DNA of 52,671 nt from a virus, in the IMG/VR virus record IMGVR_UViG_3300042562_000640, positions 1 to 52,671 of that record; one strand, 5' to 3'. Shown piece after piece: positions 31,989-40,199 of the stretch. Position 1 is the first letter of the stretch; each line of letters starts with the position of its first letter. The translations under genes and the position numbers were made by a program. A model generated the notes under the pieces. The model ran no database searches. It had not been told where the DNA came from and saw nothing but the letters and a program-made list of their open reading frames with translations.

Positions 31989-32917
31989 GGTTTCCAATAG
32001 GCATAATTGCCTTCCAAATGTCTTACTTGATTTTTATTCCTTGCTTCGTCTTCTTTAAAAGGATATGTCCAATGTTCATTATAATATTCTGCCCATACTC
32101 TATATCCGTTGTTTGCCTCAGGTGACCAACGATATCCTAATATGCCGAAGAATAACTGATGCACGCCGCCAGTTTGTATACCTACTTTGCCTCGTTTTTT
32201 CGCATGTTCTACATATATAGGAGAAGATGTGGATGCTCCAGAAATTAAAACGTCATATTCATACTTATCAATTTCATTTTTTATGTATTCTACATTTTGT
32301 TCCCACGTTTCGCAACCAGGATATTGTCTGTCATCCATTAAAGGATGGTACGGAGTACGAATACATCCTACTAAATCAAACGGTGCAACTAAATCTAAAT
32401 TGTCTCCCCATATTTTATCAATCTGTTGCCATTGCGATTTAATAGTTTCACAATGCGTAGATATAATTAATACTTTTTTATTTTTTAAATATTTTGTCCA
32501 AGGTGTTTCGACCTTAAATGTTCCGCATAGCCCGCCTCTTAGAACACCGATAGGATCCAAAACCATAAGACTATCATGCCCAAAGAACATAGGCTTTTCG
32601 CCGAATGTTTTTGTAAAGGTCGTATCATTTTGTATGGCTAATGACATATCAACAAATCCGAGTATATCACATTCTTTCATGGATTGTGTTAACATAGGAA
32701 CAATGGTATCTATATAATAGTCAGTTGTACCTGGAGTTACCCCACCCTCAAAAGAAATAACAGTATTATTAAAGAATTGTGAGGATATACTAGTATTGTT
32801 AAACAGATTTTGTAGAACATACCCCGCACTATTATCTAGACGCAATAATGAAAAAGGTTCATTTGATTGCAATTTTTCTGAAATTAAATCATTAACCTCA
32901 AAGAAGTTTTTAAGCAT
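31985..32917 (-). CDS. GT-D (DUF1792)-like glycosyltransferase (310 aa)
   Basis: The N-terminus FSLLRLDNSAGYVLQ resembles the R-x-G-D-G-E-region of DUF1792 GT-D enzymes with altered residues. The C-terminal VLISGASTSSPIYVEHAKKR followed by KVGIQTGGVHQLFF matches the GT-D G-x-T-A...G..v.D.G.i pattern. Intervening VLIISTHCETIKSQWQQI also fits. The altered first motif makes activity less certain. The family adds glucose or other sugars to growing glycans. Confidence 0.6.
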   Translation of the reverse strand: MLKNFFEVNDLISEKLQSNEPFSLLRLDNSAGYVLQNLFNNTSISSQFFNNTVISFEGGVTPGTTDYYIDTIVPMLTQSMKECDILGFVDMSLAIQNDTTFTKTFGEKPMFFGHDSLMVLDPIGVLRGGLCGTFKVETPWTKYLKNKKVLIISTHCETIKSQWQQIDKIWGDNLDLVAPFDLVGCIRTPYHPLMDDRQYPGCETWEQNVEYIKNEIDKYEYDVLISGASTSSPIYVEHAKKRGKVGIQTGGVHQLFFGILGYRWSPEANNGYRVWAEYYNEHWTYPFKEDEARNKNQVRHLEGNYAYWKP

Positions 32918-33620
32918 AATATTTTCCTAAATGTTCTTTGTCTTGTTTAATATATTTAAATGCAGTCTGAATATCGGAAGGCAGTTTTGAGTAAAACGTA
33001 TGCATCTCAGTCTCAGCTTGTTGTTTACTATAGTTTGTTCCTGGCGGATGTGAGATTGTGTAACGATAATCTCTGATAACAGGCCTCTTACTAATATAAC
33101 CAATTGCAGTATATACTATATCAAAGCTCCATCCCATTTTATAGGGGGCAAAATCGATATTACGATTCTTAGCATCCTCAATAATATCTTTATGAATGAA
33201 CCAACAAGTACAATCAGGATTTGCAACCATTTTATAATAAGGCTCTTCTAGATCAAAAGATTTAAGATCAGCTCTACTAGAATCATAGAATGTATAATCT
33301 ACATTCGGAGCATAGATGCCCCAGTTGTAAGTGTCAAAACATTCTTCAGCGCCAGCATAAATTTCAGTCCAATTATCATAAGATGCATCTGCTTGAATGT
33401 GAAACATTACATCCGCATCAAACAACTCAATTGCTTTTAAAAATTGTGCTGTAAAATAACTGTCCTCGCCAATGTTGTGCCAATTAGGATCGTCCTCACG
33501 GTGATTGTCGTCACTATTAATAACGACAGGCACGACCCCAATGGCACTCAGTTGCTTTTGCTTTTCTTTTGTTTTTTCATACTGTCCGCGCCAGTTAAAG
33601 ATAAATGTTTGTATTTTCAT
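32910..33620 (-). CDS. Putative GT-A glycosyltransferase-like protein (236 aa)
   Basis: The 236-aa protein starts KIQTFIFNWRGQYEKTKEKQ and has MFHIQADASYDNWTEIY, an acidic D-type motif at the usual GT-A metal position. NPDCTCWFIHKDIIEDA and YKMGWSFDIVYTAIG are in the second half. It looks like GT2-derived transferases in phage and LPS clusters. Specificity unknown. Confidence 0.65.
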   Translation of the reverse strand: MKIQTFIFNWRGQYEKTKEKQKQLSAIGVVPVVINSDDNHREDDPNWHNIGEDSYFTAQFLKAIELFDADVMFHIQADASYDNWTEIYAGAEECFDTYNWGIYAPNVDYTFYDSSRADLKSFDLEEPYYKMVANPDCTCWFIHKDIIEDAKNRNIDFAPYKMGWSFDIVYTAIGYISKRPVIRDYRYTISHPPGTNYSKQQAETEMHTFYSKLPSDIQTAFKYIKQDKEHLGKYYA

Positions 33621-34492
33621 CGTTTTAAAATTTTATTATACACTATAGCATCGAACCAATTAAGGAAGTTATCCAATACTACAAATGACGGAGGGATTCC
33701 GTTTAAAAATTTTGGAGCATTAACATAAGATGCATATAGTTCGTCATCTTGATCAACCTTCATTATATGTGCAATAGCCTCTTCCTGGCTATTGAAATCG
33801 TGTAAATTTATGAATGCGGCAGGATTAAAGTCATTTGCAATTGTTTCGGACCCCCAATAAATTGGAACAGTTCCTGCATAGAATGCGTGAAGAATTTTCT
33901 CCGTAGTATAACCGGGATGAGAAGTATGTTCAAAACAAATATTAAATTTTCTTGTCGAAAGGAAATTTATTTTGCTTTCTTCGCCTGTTAAATTAGCATT
34001 GATGTTGTTATACAATTTGCCGCCGCTATCTACACGTTTAATATTATTTAGCTTATTAAAGAATTCATTGCGCTCATTACAATTTGGATTCGATACTACA
34101 AACGTACAAAAGTCTGTTTTTTCTTTAATCTCGGGATTAAAGATATAGTTAAAATCAAATCTTGTTTCATGGATATGCTCTAATGCCCACATATAAATTA
34201 CATACAAGGGTAATCTGTAATGCCATGGTTCAAATATATGGTCAAAACTAATAGCATAGTCGCAATCAAAATTCTCAGGTCTACGATTTTCACCTGTGAA
34301 CAATATCTTAGTACATTGATCTCTGGTGATATTTAAGTTATTACGACCAAAGTTATCATCACCGAATAATAAAAAATCCGGCGATTCACTCATGCCTACG
34401 ATATCTACTTTATATCTAGTCTGAAAAAGATATATAAAGAACGTTGCAAGATGATCATGTGTATCTGCAAATGCTATTCTCAACGGCTTCAT
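33617..34492 (-). CDS. GT10 family fucosyltransferase-like protein
   Basis: The 291-aa protein has the GT10 signatures: FTGENRRPENFDCDYAISFD (65-84), FCTFVVSNPNCNERNEFF (128-145), and the nucleotide-binding YTTEKILHAFYAGTVPIYWG (195-214). GT10 enzymes transfer L-fucose from GDP-fucose (alpha-1,3/4). The same operon encodes Gmd and Fcl, which make GDP-fucose, and a ColD-like enzyme, so GDP-fucose or GDP-colitose is the likely donor. Acceptor unknown. Confidence 0.9.
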   Translation of the reverse strand: MKPLRIAFADTHDHLATFFIYLFQTRYKVDIVGMSESPDFLLFGDDNFGRNNLNITRDQCTKILFTGENRRPENFDCDYAISFDHIFEPWHYRLPLYVIYMWALEHIHETRFDFNYIFNPEIKEKTDFCTFVVSNPNCNERNEFFNKLNNIKRVDSGGKLYNNINANLTGEESKINFLSTRKFNICFEHTSHPGYTTEKILHAFYAGTVPIYWGSETIANDFNPAAFINLHDFNSQEEAIAHIMKVDQDDELYASYVNAPKFLNGIPPSFVVLDNFLNWFDAIVYNKILKR

Positions 34493-35403
34493 GCAAATGC
34501 CTGATTCAATGCAGACATAATGTTTTCGTGATCTTTAGCAGTCAATGAATTGCTAAAGATTGGGATTGCATGATACGTACATTTGATATTTAAATCTTTT
34601 GACATTGTCTCATGTACATCTTCATAATCTGGATGCTTAGTATTAAATGATACAAATGTTTTTGTGTCATCCATATAATTATCATAAGTCTCGCAGAATA
34701 CATACGGGCCAGAGTTCTTACCAACAATAACATTGCAGTATGTACTTAGATAAGAAATCTCCTGTAGATCTCCATCGGTAACAGGACCTATAATATCGCC
34801 GGTGAATAAAATATTTGTAGCACCCTCAGTATCAAATTTATTAGTGCAGATAAAATGTGTATTGGGATACATTTCTGCAAAGGGCAAAATGTGTTCCTTC
34901 ATATCAGAAGAGAATGACTGATTAGATTGAGGTACATTATTGCAGACTAATACTTTTCGAACACCAATTGTAGAATTAACATATTGATCTACGCCTGCAA
35001 TACTTAAAGCATTGTAGCTGATACGAGGCAAATAATCTTCTTTATCTTTATGTAATTTAACAGAAGTACCGAATGTCTCATTAATTGTATCTACAATGTC
35101 GCCCCATTCTTCGTAGATAGTATTCATATTAATACCACCATACTTACAGAACACATCCCAGTTACATCCAACCCACGTATTAACAAACAAAGTATCTTCA
35201 TCCTGATAGAATGGAGTCTTGTTGTCTAAATCATCAGGCGACCCTATTAAAGGAATGCCCAATTCTGCAGTTAACTTTTCTGCATTTTTATGCAGATATT
35301 CGAATGTAAATTCTGGTAGTTGTGATTGAATGTGACGAATAAATTCTTTATGCGTATGTAGATCACCTTTGTGATAATGATTAAAGAAAACAATTTTAGA
35401 CAT
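34489..35403 (-). CDS. Putative glycosyltransferase, GT-B-like (304 aa)
   Basis: The start is placed at ATG 35403 (MSKIVFFNHYHKGDLHTHKE), 8 bases after AAAGG. HYHKGDL..HKEF resembles the first strand-loop of GT9-like or ADP-heptose-transferase-like enzymes. KVLVCNNVPQSNQSF, FICTNKFDTEG and VGKNSGPYVFCETYDN provide the C-terminal half. No firm family. Next to the DUF4254-like gene, as is usual in LPS clusters. Confidence 0.6.
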   Translation of the reverse strand: MSKIVFFNHYHKGDLHTHKEFIRHIQSQLPEFTFEYLHKNAEKLTAELGIPLIGSPDDLDNKTPFYQDEDTLFVNTWVGCNWDVFCKYGGINMNTIYEEWGDIVDTINETFGTSVKLHKDKEDYLPRISYNALSIAGVDQYVNSTIGVRKVLVCNNVPQSNQSFSSDMKEHILPFAEMYPNTHFICTNKFDTEGATNILFTGDIIGPVTDGDLQEISYLSTYCNVIVGKNSGPYVFCETYDNYMDDTKTFVSFNTKHPDYEDVHETMSKDLNIKCTYHAIPIFSNSLTAKDHENIMSALNQAFA

Positions 35404-35755
35404 TATCAATACCTTTATACAATTTAACAGAATCTTCTCTCAAAGATTTTTCATTTTTAATAGCATCATCAACTAGCAAGTTAATAGCTTGAACATATTT
35501 AGGACGCTTAACCTTGAAGCAAATATCAACTTTGCGTTTTAGATCAGCCATCTCTTCATCTGATTTTGCAGTTTGAAATGCATCTTCAAGCATCCACATT
35601 CTAATATGAATGATAGCAAGTTTCTCAACAATCTCACCAAGATTGTCAGTTGCAATATAATTAGAATCTGGCATACCAAAGTCTTTAGCATTATCTAAAA
35701 CATCGTTAACTGTTCTTTTGATAACTTCCTCAATGCTTTCACCTAAATTGGTCAT
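35396..35755 (-). CDS. DUF4254-like protein (119 aa)
   Basis: The 119-aa helical protein has LGEIVEKLAIIHIRMWMLED and ADLKRKVDICFKVKRPKYVQ, matching the DUF4254 pattern of L...N..LWHLED...D.....LKR.ID..N..RND. DUF4254 genes are found in LPS and capsule clusters beside glycosyltransferases; their role is unknown. Overlaps both neighbours. Confidence 0.7.
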   Translation of the reverse strand: MTNLGESIEEVIKRTVNDVLDNAKDFGMPDSNYIATDNLGEIVEKLAIIHIRMWMLEDAFQTAKSDEEMADLKRKVDICFKVKRPKYVQAINLLVDDAIKNEKSLREDSVKLYKGIDNV

Positions 35756-36908
35756 TGATTTCTCCCACTACTTTATCTAAAAATTTCATGTCTGATTCTG
35801 TAACAAAATGATTGTTACCGATATAAACACCTTGTGTCTGAATAATGTCAGCATTGGTTCTTTTCTTAGTAGTTTCTATTTTATAATCTTTAAGAAAAGG
35901 CTGTGACAATAAATTACCCGCAACAACTGGTCTGTATTCAATTGTATGTTTAGTGAATGTATCCTTCATAGCTAACATGATCTCATTTGATCTGCAGATA
36001 AAAGGAAAACAGAAGCTGCTAATTGTTTTGGGGTTTTTAATAGTATAAAACAGATTGGGATATTTGTCAATAATTTCCGTAAATAGTTTGTGATTTCTAT
36101 TTCGAATCTCAACCATTTTATCCAAACGTTTTAATTGCGAGATACCAAGTACAGCACAAATTTCATGATTTCTAAAATTGTATCCGTCGGTAACAAACAA
36201 GAATTGTTTATCCACATCAGGATATTTTTTAGCATACTCATCGAATTTAATTGATTCTCTTGCCATACCATGGCTTCGTTTAATTTTCATCAAATCATAA
36301 AGCTTAGTATTGTTTGTGGAAATCATTCCACCTTCTACTGTAGACATATGATGTCCAAAATAGAAACTGAATGTGGCGCCTAAACTATTTGAACCACATT
36401 TTTCGCCGTATGGTGTTTTGCAACCATGTGATTCGCAGATATCATCTAATATAATTGCTCTAGGGAAAATGCGTTTAATACCTTCATTGTTTGCGGAAAA
36501 CCCTAACAAATGAGTAATGAATACCATTTTAATATCATGCTTCAATGCAATCAATCTAGCTTCTTCGAGATCAAAACTAAAATTATCTAGATTAACATCA
36601 CAAAATACTGGTTCAAGACCAAGCTGCATAATAGGTGAAACATTCGTCATCCATGTGCAAGCAGGAACTAATACTTTGTCACCCGCTTTTAATTTGTATA
36701 ACTCTTTAACTGCCGCTACCAATAAGAAGTTTGCAGTACTTCCGCTAGAAACATATAAAGAATGTTTTGCGCCAAGCCATTCACTCCATTCGTTTTCGAA
36801 TTGTTTTACCTTTTCACCGAATGTGAATTTCTTAGCTGTCAGCGCAAAATGCGCCATCTTCAATCTGTCCATAAAGGTGATTGTCTCACCCATCAACGGC
36901 CACTTCAT
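35739..36908 (-). CDS. colD: ColD-like GDP-4-keto-6-deoxymannose 3-dehydratase
   Basis: The 389-aa DegT-fold enzyme has His187 in SFYFGHHMSTVEGGM, in place of the PLP lysine, exactly as in E. coli ColD. Other ColD-like features are VPACTWMTNVSPIMQLG and ILDDICESHGCK. ColD uses PLP and glutamate to remove the C-3 hydroxyl of GDP-4-keto-6-deoxymannose in GDP-L-colitose synthesis. The substrate is the product of Gmd, encoded two genes upstream; Fcl/ColC-type reduction would finish the sugar. Confidence 0.88.
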   Translation of the reverse strand: MKWPLMGETITFMDRLKMAHFALTAKKFTFGEKVKQFENEWSEWLGAKHSLYVSSGSTANFLLVAAVKELYKLKAGDKVLVPACTWMTNVSPIMQLGLEPVFCDVNLDNFSFDLEEARLIALKHDIKMVFITHLLGFSANNEGIKRIFPRAIILDDICESHGCKTPYGEKCGSNSLGATFSFYFGHHMSTVEGGMISTNNTKLYDLMKIKRSHGMARESIKFDEYAKKYPDVDKQFLFVTDGYNFRNHEICAVLGISQLKRLDKMVEIRNRNHKLFTEIIDKYPNLFYTIKNPKTISSFCFPFICRSNEIMLAMKDTFTKHTIEYRPVVAGNLLSQPFLKDYKIETTKKRTNADIIQTQGVYIGNNHFVTESDMKFLDKVVGEINDQFR

Positions 36909-37840
36909 AGTATACCTTTTTCTGTTTTATACCAATCAATCGTACGCTTGAGTCCTTCCTCAAACGATACCTTTGGTTTCCATCCCATGGAAAACAATCT
37001 TGAGTTTTCCATTTTGCGTCTAGGTGTACCATTAGGTAGAGTTGTATCCCACTTAATTTCACCCTTGAAACCAACAGCATCTTTAATTAATTCTGAAAGT
37101 TCTTTAATTGGAATTTCAACATCGCTACCTACATTAATAAATTCAGCTTTGTCGTAATTATTCATCAAGAACAAACAAGCATCTGCTAAATCATCTACAT
37201 ATAAAAATTCTCGTGTAGGTGATCCATCTCCCCAGCACATAATACTATCTTCATTGTTCTTCATTGCGTTAAAGAACTTAGTAATGATACCTGGGATAAC
37301 GTGACCTTGCTCAGGAATAAAATTGTCATGAGGCCCATACAAATTTGCAGGCATCAAACTAATAGCGTTGAAACCATATTGACGTCTGTAATATTCGCAC
37401 ATACGCATACCTGTAATTTTAGCTAATGCGTAACCTTCATTAGAAGGTTCTAGTGGCGCTGTTAACAGGTATTCTTCTTTAATAGGTTGAGGGGTGACCT
37501 TAGGATAAATGCAGGCCGAACCCAAGAACAATAATTTACTACAATTGTTTCTATATGCTGCATCAATTACGTTAGTCTGAATAGCAAGGTTATCATAAAT
37601 AAACTCAGCAGGATTAGTTGCGTTATAATTGATACCTCCGACTTTAGCTGCTGCTAAGAAAACATATTCAGGTTTTTCTGTACTAAAGAAATTACGAACT
37701 GCTTGTTGATCTCGTAAATCCAATTCACTTTTAGAACGAAGAATTAGATTATCGTAACCCTCATTCTGAAGTTTACGCACAATAGCAGATCCTACTAAAC
37801 CATTATGACCTGCAATAAAAATTTTACTATTTTTTTCCAT
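36905..37840 (-). CDS. fcl: GDP-L-fucose synthase Fcl (or ColC-like GDP-colitose synthase)
   Basis: ATG 37840 follows GAGGA. The 311-aa extended SDR has IFIAGHNGLVGSAIVR, AAAKVGGINYN, FLGSACIYPK, the catalytic Tyr-x-x-x-Lys in GYALAKITGMR, and MPANLYGPHDNF, all Fcl/WcaG signatures. Fcl epimerises C-3/C-5 and reduces C-4 of GDP-4-keto-6-deoxymannose. ColC is a close relative acting on the 3-deoxy form. Both products are possible given the ColD-like neighbour. Confidence 0.92.
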   Translation of the reverse strand: MEKNSKIFIAGHNGLVGSAIVRKLQNEGYDNLILRSKSELDLRDQQAVRNFFSTEKPEYVFLAAAKVGGINYNATNPAEFIYDNLAIQTNVIDAAYRNNCSKLLFLGSACIYPKVTPQPIKEEYLLTAPLEPSNEGYALAKITGMRMCEYYRRQYGFNAISLMPANLYGPHDNFIPEQGHVIPGIITKFFNAMKNNEDSIMCWGDGSPTREFLYVDDLADACLFLMNNYDKAEFINVGSDVEIPIKELSELIKDAVGFKGEIKWDTTLPNGTPRRKMENSRLFSMGWKPKVSFEEGLKRTIDWYKTEKGIL

Positions 37841-37847
37841 ATTATCC

Positions 37848-38855
37848 TCACTCAAAATTAGTACACATATCTTCAACTAAACTATCGAATGTATGCTCAG
37901 GCTGCCAACCTAACACACTCTTTGCCTTTGATGGATCGCCCAATAAAGTTTCTACTTCTGCAGGGCGGAAGTATTTTTCATCTACTCGAATAATTACTTT
38001 ATTATTGTAATTATTAATACCTACTTCGTTTAGGCCTGCGCCTTCCCAACGAATAGACAAGTGATAGTATGGCGCGCACTTATTAACAAAATCTTTTACC
38101 GAATATTGTTCACCGGTGGCAATAACAAAATCATCAGGTGTGTCTTGTTGCAACATTAACCACATTGCTTTAACATAATCTTTAGCGTGCCCCCAATCAC
38201 GTTTTGCATTTAAATTGCCCATAGATAAACATTCTTGCCGACCTGAACTAATTGCTTCAAGTCCATCTACAATTTTCTTGGTTACAAAATTATGTCCTCG
38301 ACGAGGAGATTCATGATTAAATAAAATACCAGAACAGGCAAACATATTATAAGATTCACGATAATTTTTAACAATCCAAAATCCATATAGTTTAGCTACA
38401 CCATATGGTGAGCGAGGATAAAATGGGGTTGTTTCTTTTTGTGGGATTTCTTGCACCAATCCATATAACTCAGATGTAGATGCCTGATAAATTTTAGTCT
38501 TATGTTCTAAATTTAGTAATCTAACTGATTCAAGAATTTTTAAAGTACCTAATGCATCAACTTGTGCAGTATATTCAGGAGTCTCAAATGAAACTTTAAC
38601 ATGACTTTGTGCAGCCAAATTATAGATTTCATCTGGCTCATACTTTTTAAGTATGTTCATAAGTGACAAAGAGTCAGTTACGTCGCCATAATGTAGTTTT
38701 AAATTTGGGTTATCGTAGATGTGGTCGATGCGACCTGTGTTGATTGACGAACTACGTCTAATAATGCCGTGAACCATATAACCCTTTTCGAGTAATAGTT
38801 CTGCAAGGTACGATCCGTCTTGGCCTGTAATACCAGTAATTAATGCTGTTTTCAT
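37848..38855 (-). CDS. gmd: GDP-mannose 4,6-dehydratase Gmd
   Basis: The 335-aa enzyme converts GDP-mannose to GDP-4-keto-6-deoxymannose. It has [71 protein letters not shown] (Tyr-x-x-x-Lys) and [15 protein letters not shown]. The start at 38855 follows AGGA. It is the first gene of the glycan operon, directly after a late-promoter-like sequence. Confidence 0.95.
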   Translation of the reverse strand: MKTALITGITGQDGSYLAELLLEKGYMVHGIIRRSSSINTGRIDHIYDNPNLKLHYGDVTDSLSLMNILKKYEPDEIYNLAAQSHVKVSFETPEYTAQVDALGTLKILESVRLLNLEHKTKIYQASTSELYGLVQEIPQKETTPFYPRSPYGVAKLYGFWIVKNYRESYNMFACSGILFNHESPRRGHNFVTKKIVDGLEAISSGRQECLSMGNLNAKRDWGHAKDYVKAMWLMLQQDTPDDFVIATGEQYSVKDFVNKCAPYYHLSIRWEGAGLNEVGINNYNNKVIIRVDEKYFRPAEVETLLGDPSKAKSVLGWQPEHTFDSLVEDMCTNFE

Positions 38856-38889
38856 TTTCAATTCCTATAATGAATTTATAATATACATT

Positions 38890-38897
38890 TATTTATA
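38890..38897 (-). promoter_or_regulatory. Late-type promoter (TATAAATA) for the glycan operon
   Basis: The minus strand reads AAGGTGTTATAAATA about 35 bases upstream of gmd. It contains the exact late core but also the TGT-TATAA extended -10 context of several early promoters here, so it could serve early and late polymerase. It is the only promoter I see for the 19 genes down to 23010. Confidence 0.6.
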
Positions 38898-38913
38898 ACA
38901 CCTTAAATAGGTT

Positions 38914-38935
38914 AAAGGGCACTTTCGTGCCCTTT
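38914..38935 (-). terminator. Terminator hairpin after the cobS-like gene
   Basis: A perfect 9-bp stem (aaagggcac / gtgcccttt) with a 4-base loop (GAAA on the minus strand) lies between the cobS-like stop and the promoter of the glycan operon. A T-rich tail is weak. Confidence 0.7.
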
Positions 38936-38951
38936 GGTTAAATTAAAGTAT

Positions 38952-40139
38952 TTAAAATGGGATGTCTTCATCCTCTGTAACCTTGTTTTCTTGAACTGAA
39001 TTAACTGGTTCTTCCATGGGAGGCGAATCAATCTTAGAGTACAAATCCATAAACGCATTCTTCGTGTCATCGTCAAAACGATTAATACACAGATTAATTG
39101 CCTTGCTACGATCTTTAAATACTGAGAATGCTTTTACAATATGAACAAGACGTCGAGTAGAAATCAATTCGTCAATTGCATCTTCCATATATGTCTTACG
39201 AATAATCTCAGCCCAAGCTACCAACTTGTCTGCAAATTCTTCATCTACGCAATTGCTTGTTTCCATATTGTTGATAATGATCTTGCGCTCGATTGAGGTT
39301 GAAGGATATTCTTGTTCAACTGTAATTGGGAATCGCTCTAAGAAAGCTTCGTCAAGAATTTGTGCCGCAATATACTTGCCGTCATCTGTACCGCGACCTT
39401 TAGTATTTGCTGTAGCAATAACATTAAAGCCTTCGGCCGGATAAATTACTTCACCGTTCTTTTTATTAAAGTATGACTTGCCTTCAAGGATACCCTGAAT
39501 ACACATCAACTTATTTGAACCACGATCAATTTCGTCAATCAAAAGAACTGCGCCACGCTTCATTGCTGTAATAACTGGACCTTCACGGAATGTAACATTG
39601 CCGTCAATCAAAGTAGAACCACCTACAAGGTCATCCTCATCGGTTTCAATAGAAACATTGACACGAATACATTCACGTTTTAATTTAGCACATACTTGTT
39701 CTACCATTGTAGTTTTACCGTTACCAGTAAGACCAGTAATAAACAATGGATAAAATGCTTTAGATTTTACAATAGATTCTAGATCTTTATAAAAACCAAA
39801 CGGCACATATGTTGCGTCTTTATTTGGAATTAGGTTGTCAACCTCTGTTACTAGTTTGCGTTGACGCAATTGAACAACTTGAGCTTGCATTGCAGGCATT
39901 TCTACAGGAGAAGCTGTTACTGGAGTATGGGGAATGTTATTCATTTTATCTGTTCCAAATGCATCAAGATTAATAATACCACGGCCTGCTCGATATGCCT
40001 CACCGTTGATCAACCAGTTAGGCATAGTAATGTCTTTTTGCTTGATAAAAGCAATAACATCTTTTCTAGCAGCGGTTTTACCAAATGCTTGAATCAGATC
40101 AGATACAATTTGTTTCTTTTGAATGTCAGTAGATTTCAT
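38952..40139 (-). CDS. cobS: MoxR/CobS-like AAA+ ATPase
   Basis: The 395-aa protein has a Walker A GLTGNGKTT (136-144) and Walker B LLIDEID (199-205), with VIATANTKGRG sensor and DEAFLERF. These are the features of the MoxR/CobS class. T4-like cyanophages carry the same gene under the name cobS, but its role in phages is not cobalt chelation for certain; MoxR proteins usually remodel partner complexes with VWA proteins. The partner here is the upstream CobT-like gene. A perfect consensus promoter precedes it. Confidence 0.88.
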   Translation of the reverse strand: MKSTDIQKKQIVSDLIQAFGKTAARKDVIAFIKQKDITMPNWLINGEAYRAGRGIINLDAFGTDKMNNIPHTPVTASPVEMPAMQAQVVQLRQRKLVTEVDNLIPNKDATYVPFGFYKDLESIVKSKAFYPLFITGLTGNGKTTMVEQVCAKLKRECIRVNVSIETDEDDLVGGSTLIDGNVTFREGPVITAMKRGAVLLIDEIDRGSNKLMCIQGILEGKSYFNKKNGEVIYPAEGFNVIATANTKGRGTDDGKYIAAQILDEAFLERFPITVEQEYPSTSIERKIIINNMETSNCVDEEFADKLVAWAEIIRKTYMEDAIDELISTRRLVHIVKAFSVFKDRSKAINLCINRFDDDTKNAFMDLYSKIDSPPMEEPVNSVQENKVTEDEDIPF

Positions 40140-40170
40140 AATAAAGTAGTCTCACGGTTAATCATAATTA

Positions 40171-40199
40171 ATTATAACACCTTTTGGTTTCGGTGTCAA
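40171..40199 (-). promoter_or_regulatory. Sigma-70 promoter for the cobS-like gene
   Basis: Perfect TTGACA, 17 bases, TATAAT with extended -10 TG. The -35 box overlaps the stop codon of the CobT-like gene, so the cobS-like gene can be transcribed separately. Confidence 0.85.

Noticed and set aside
30663-36908. The two DegT-fold proteins as ordinary sugar aminotransferases
   Set aside because: Both have His instead of the PLP-binding Lys (FYPAHHMT and FYFGHHMS), which marks 3-dehydrases rather than aminotransferases.
38890-38940. A CRISPR-like or dispersed repeat at the intergenic hairpins (18241 and 38914)
   Set aside because: The two hairpins differ in stem sequence and are single copies after operon ends; terminators explain them.
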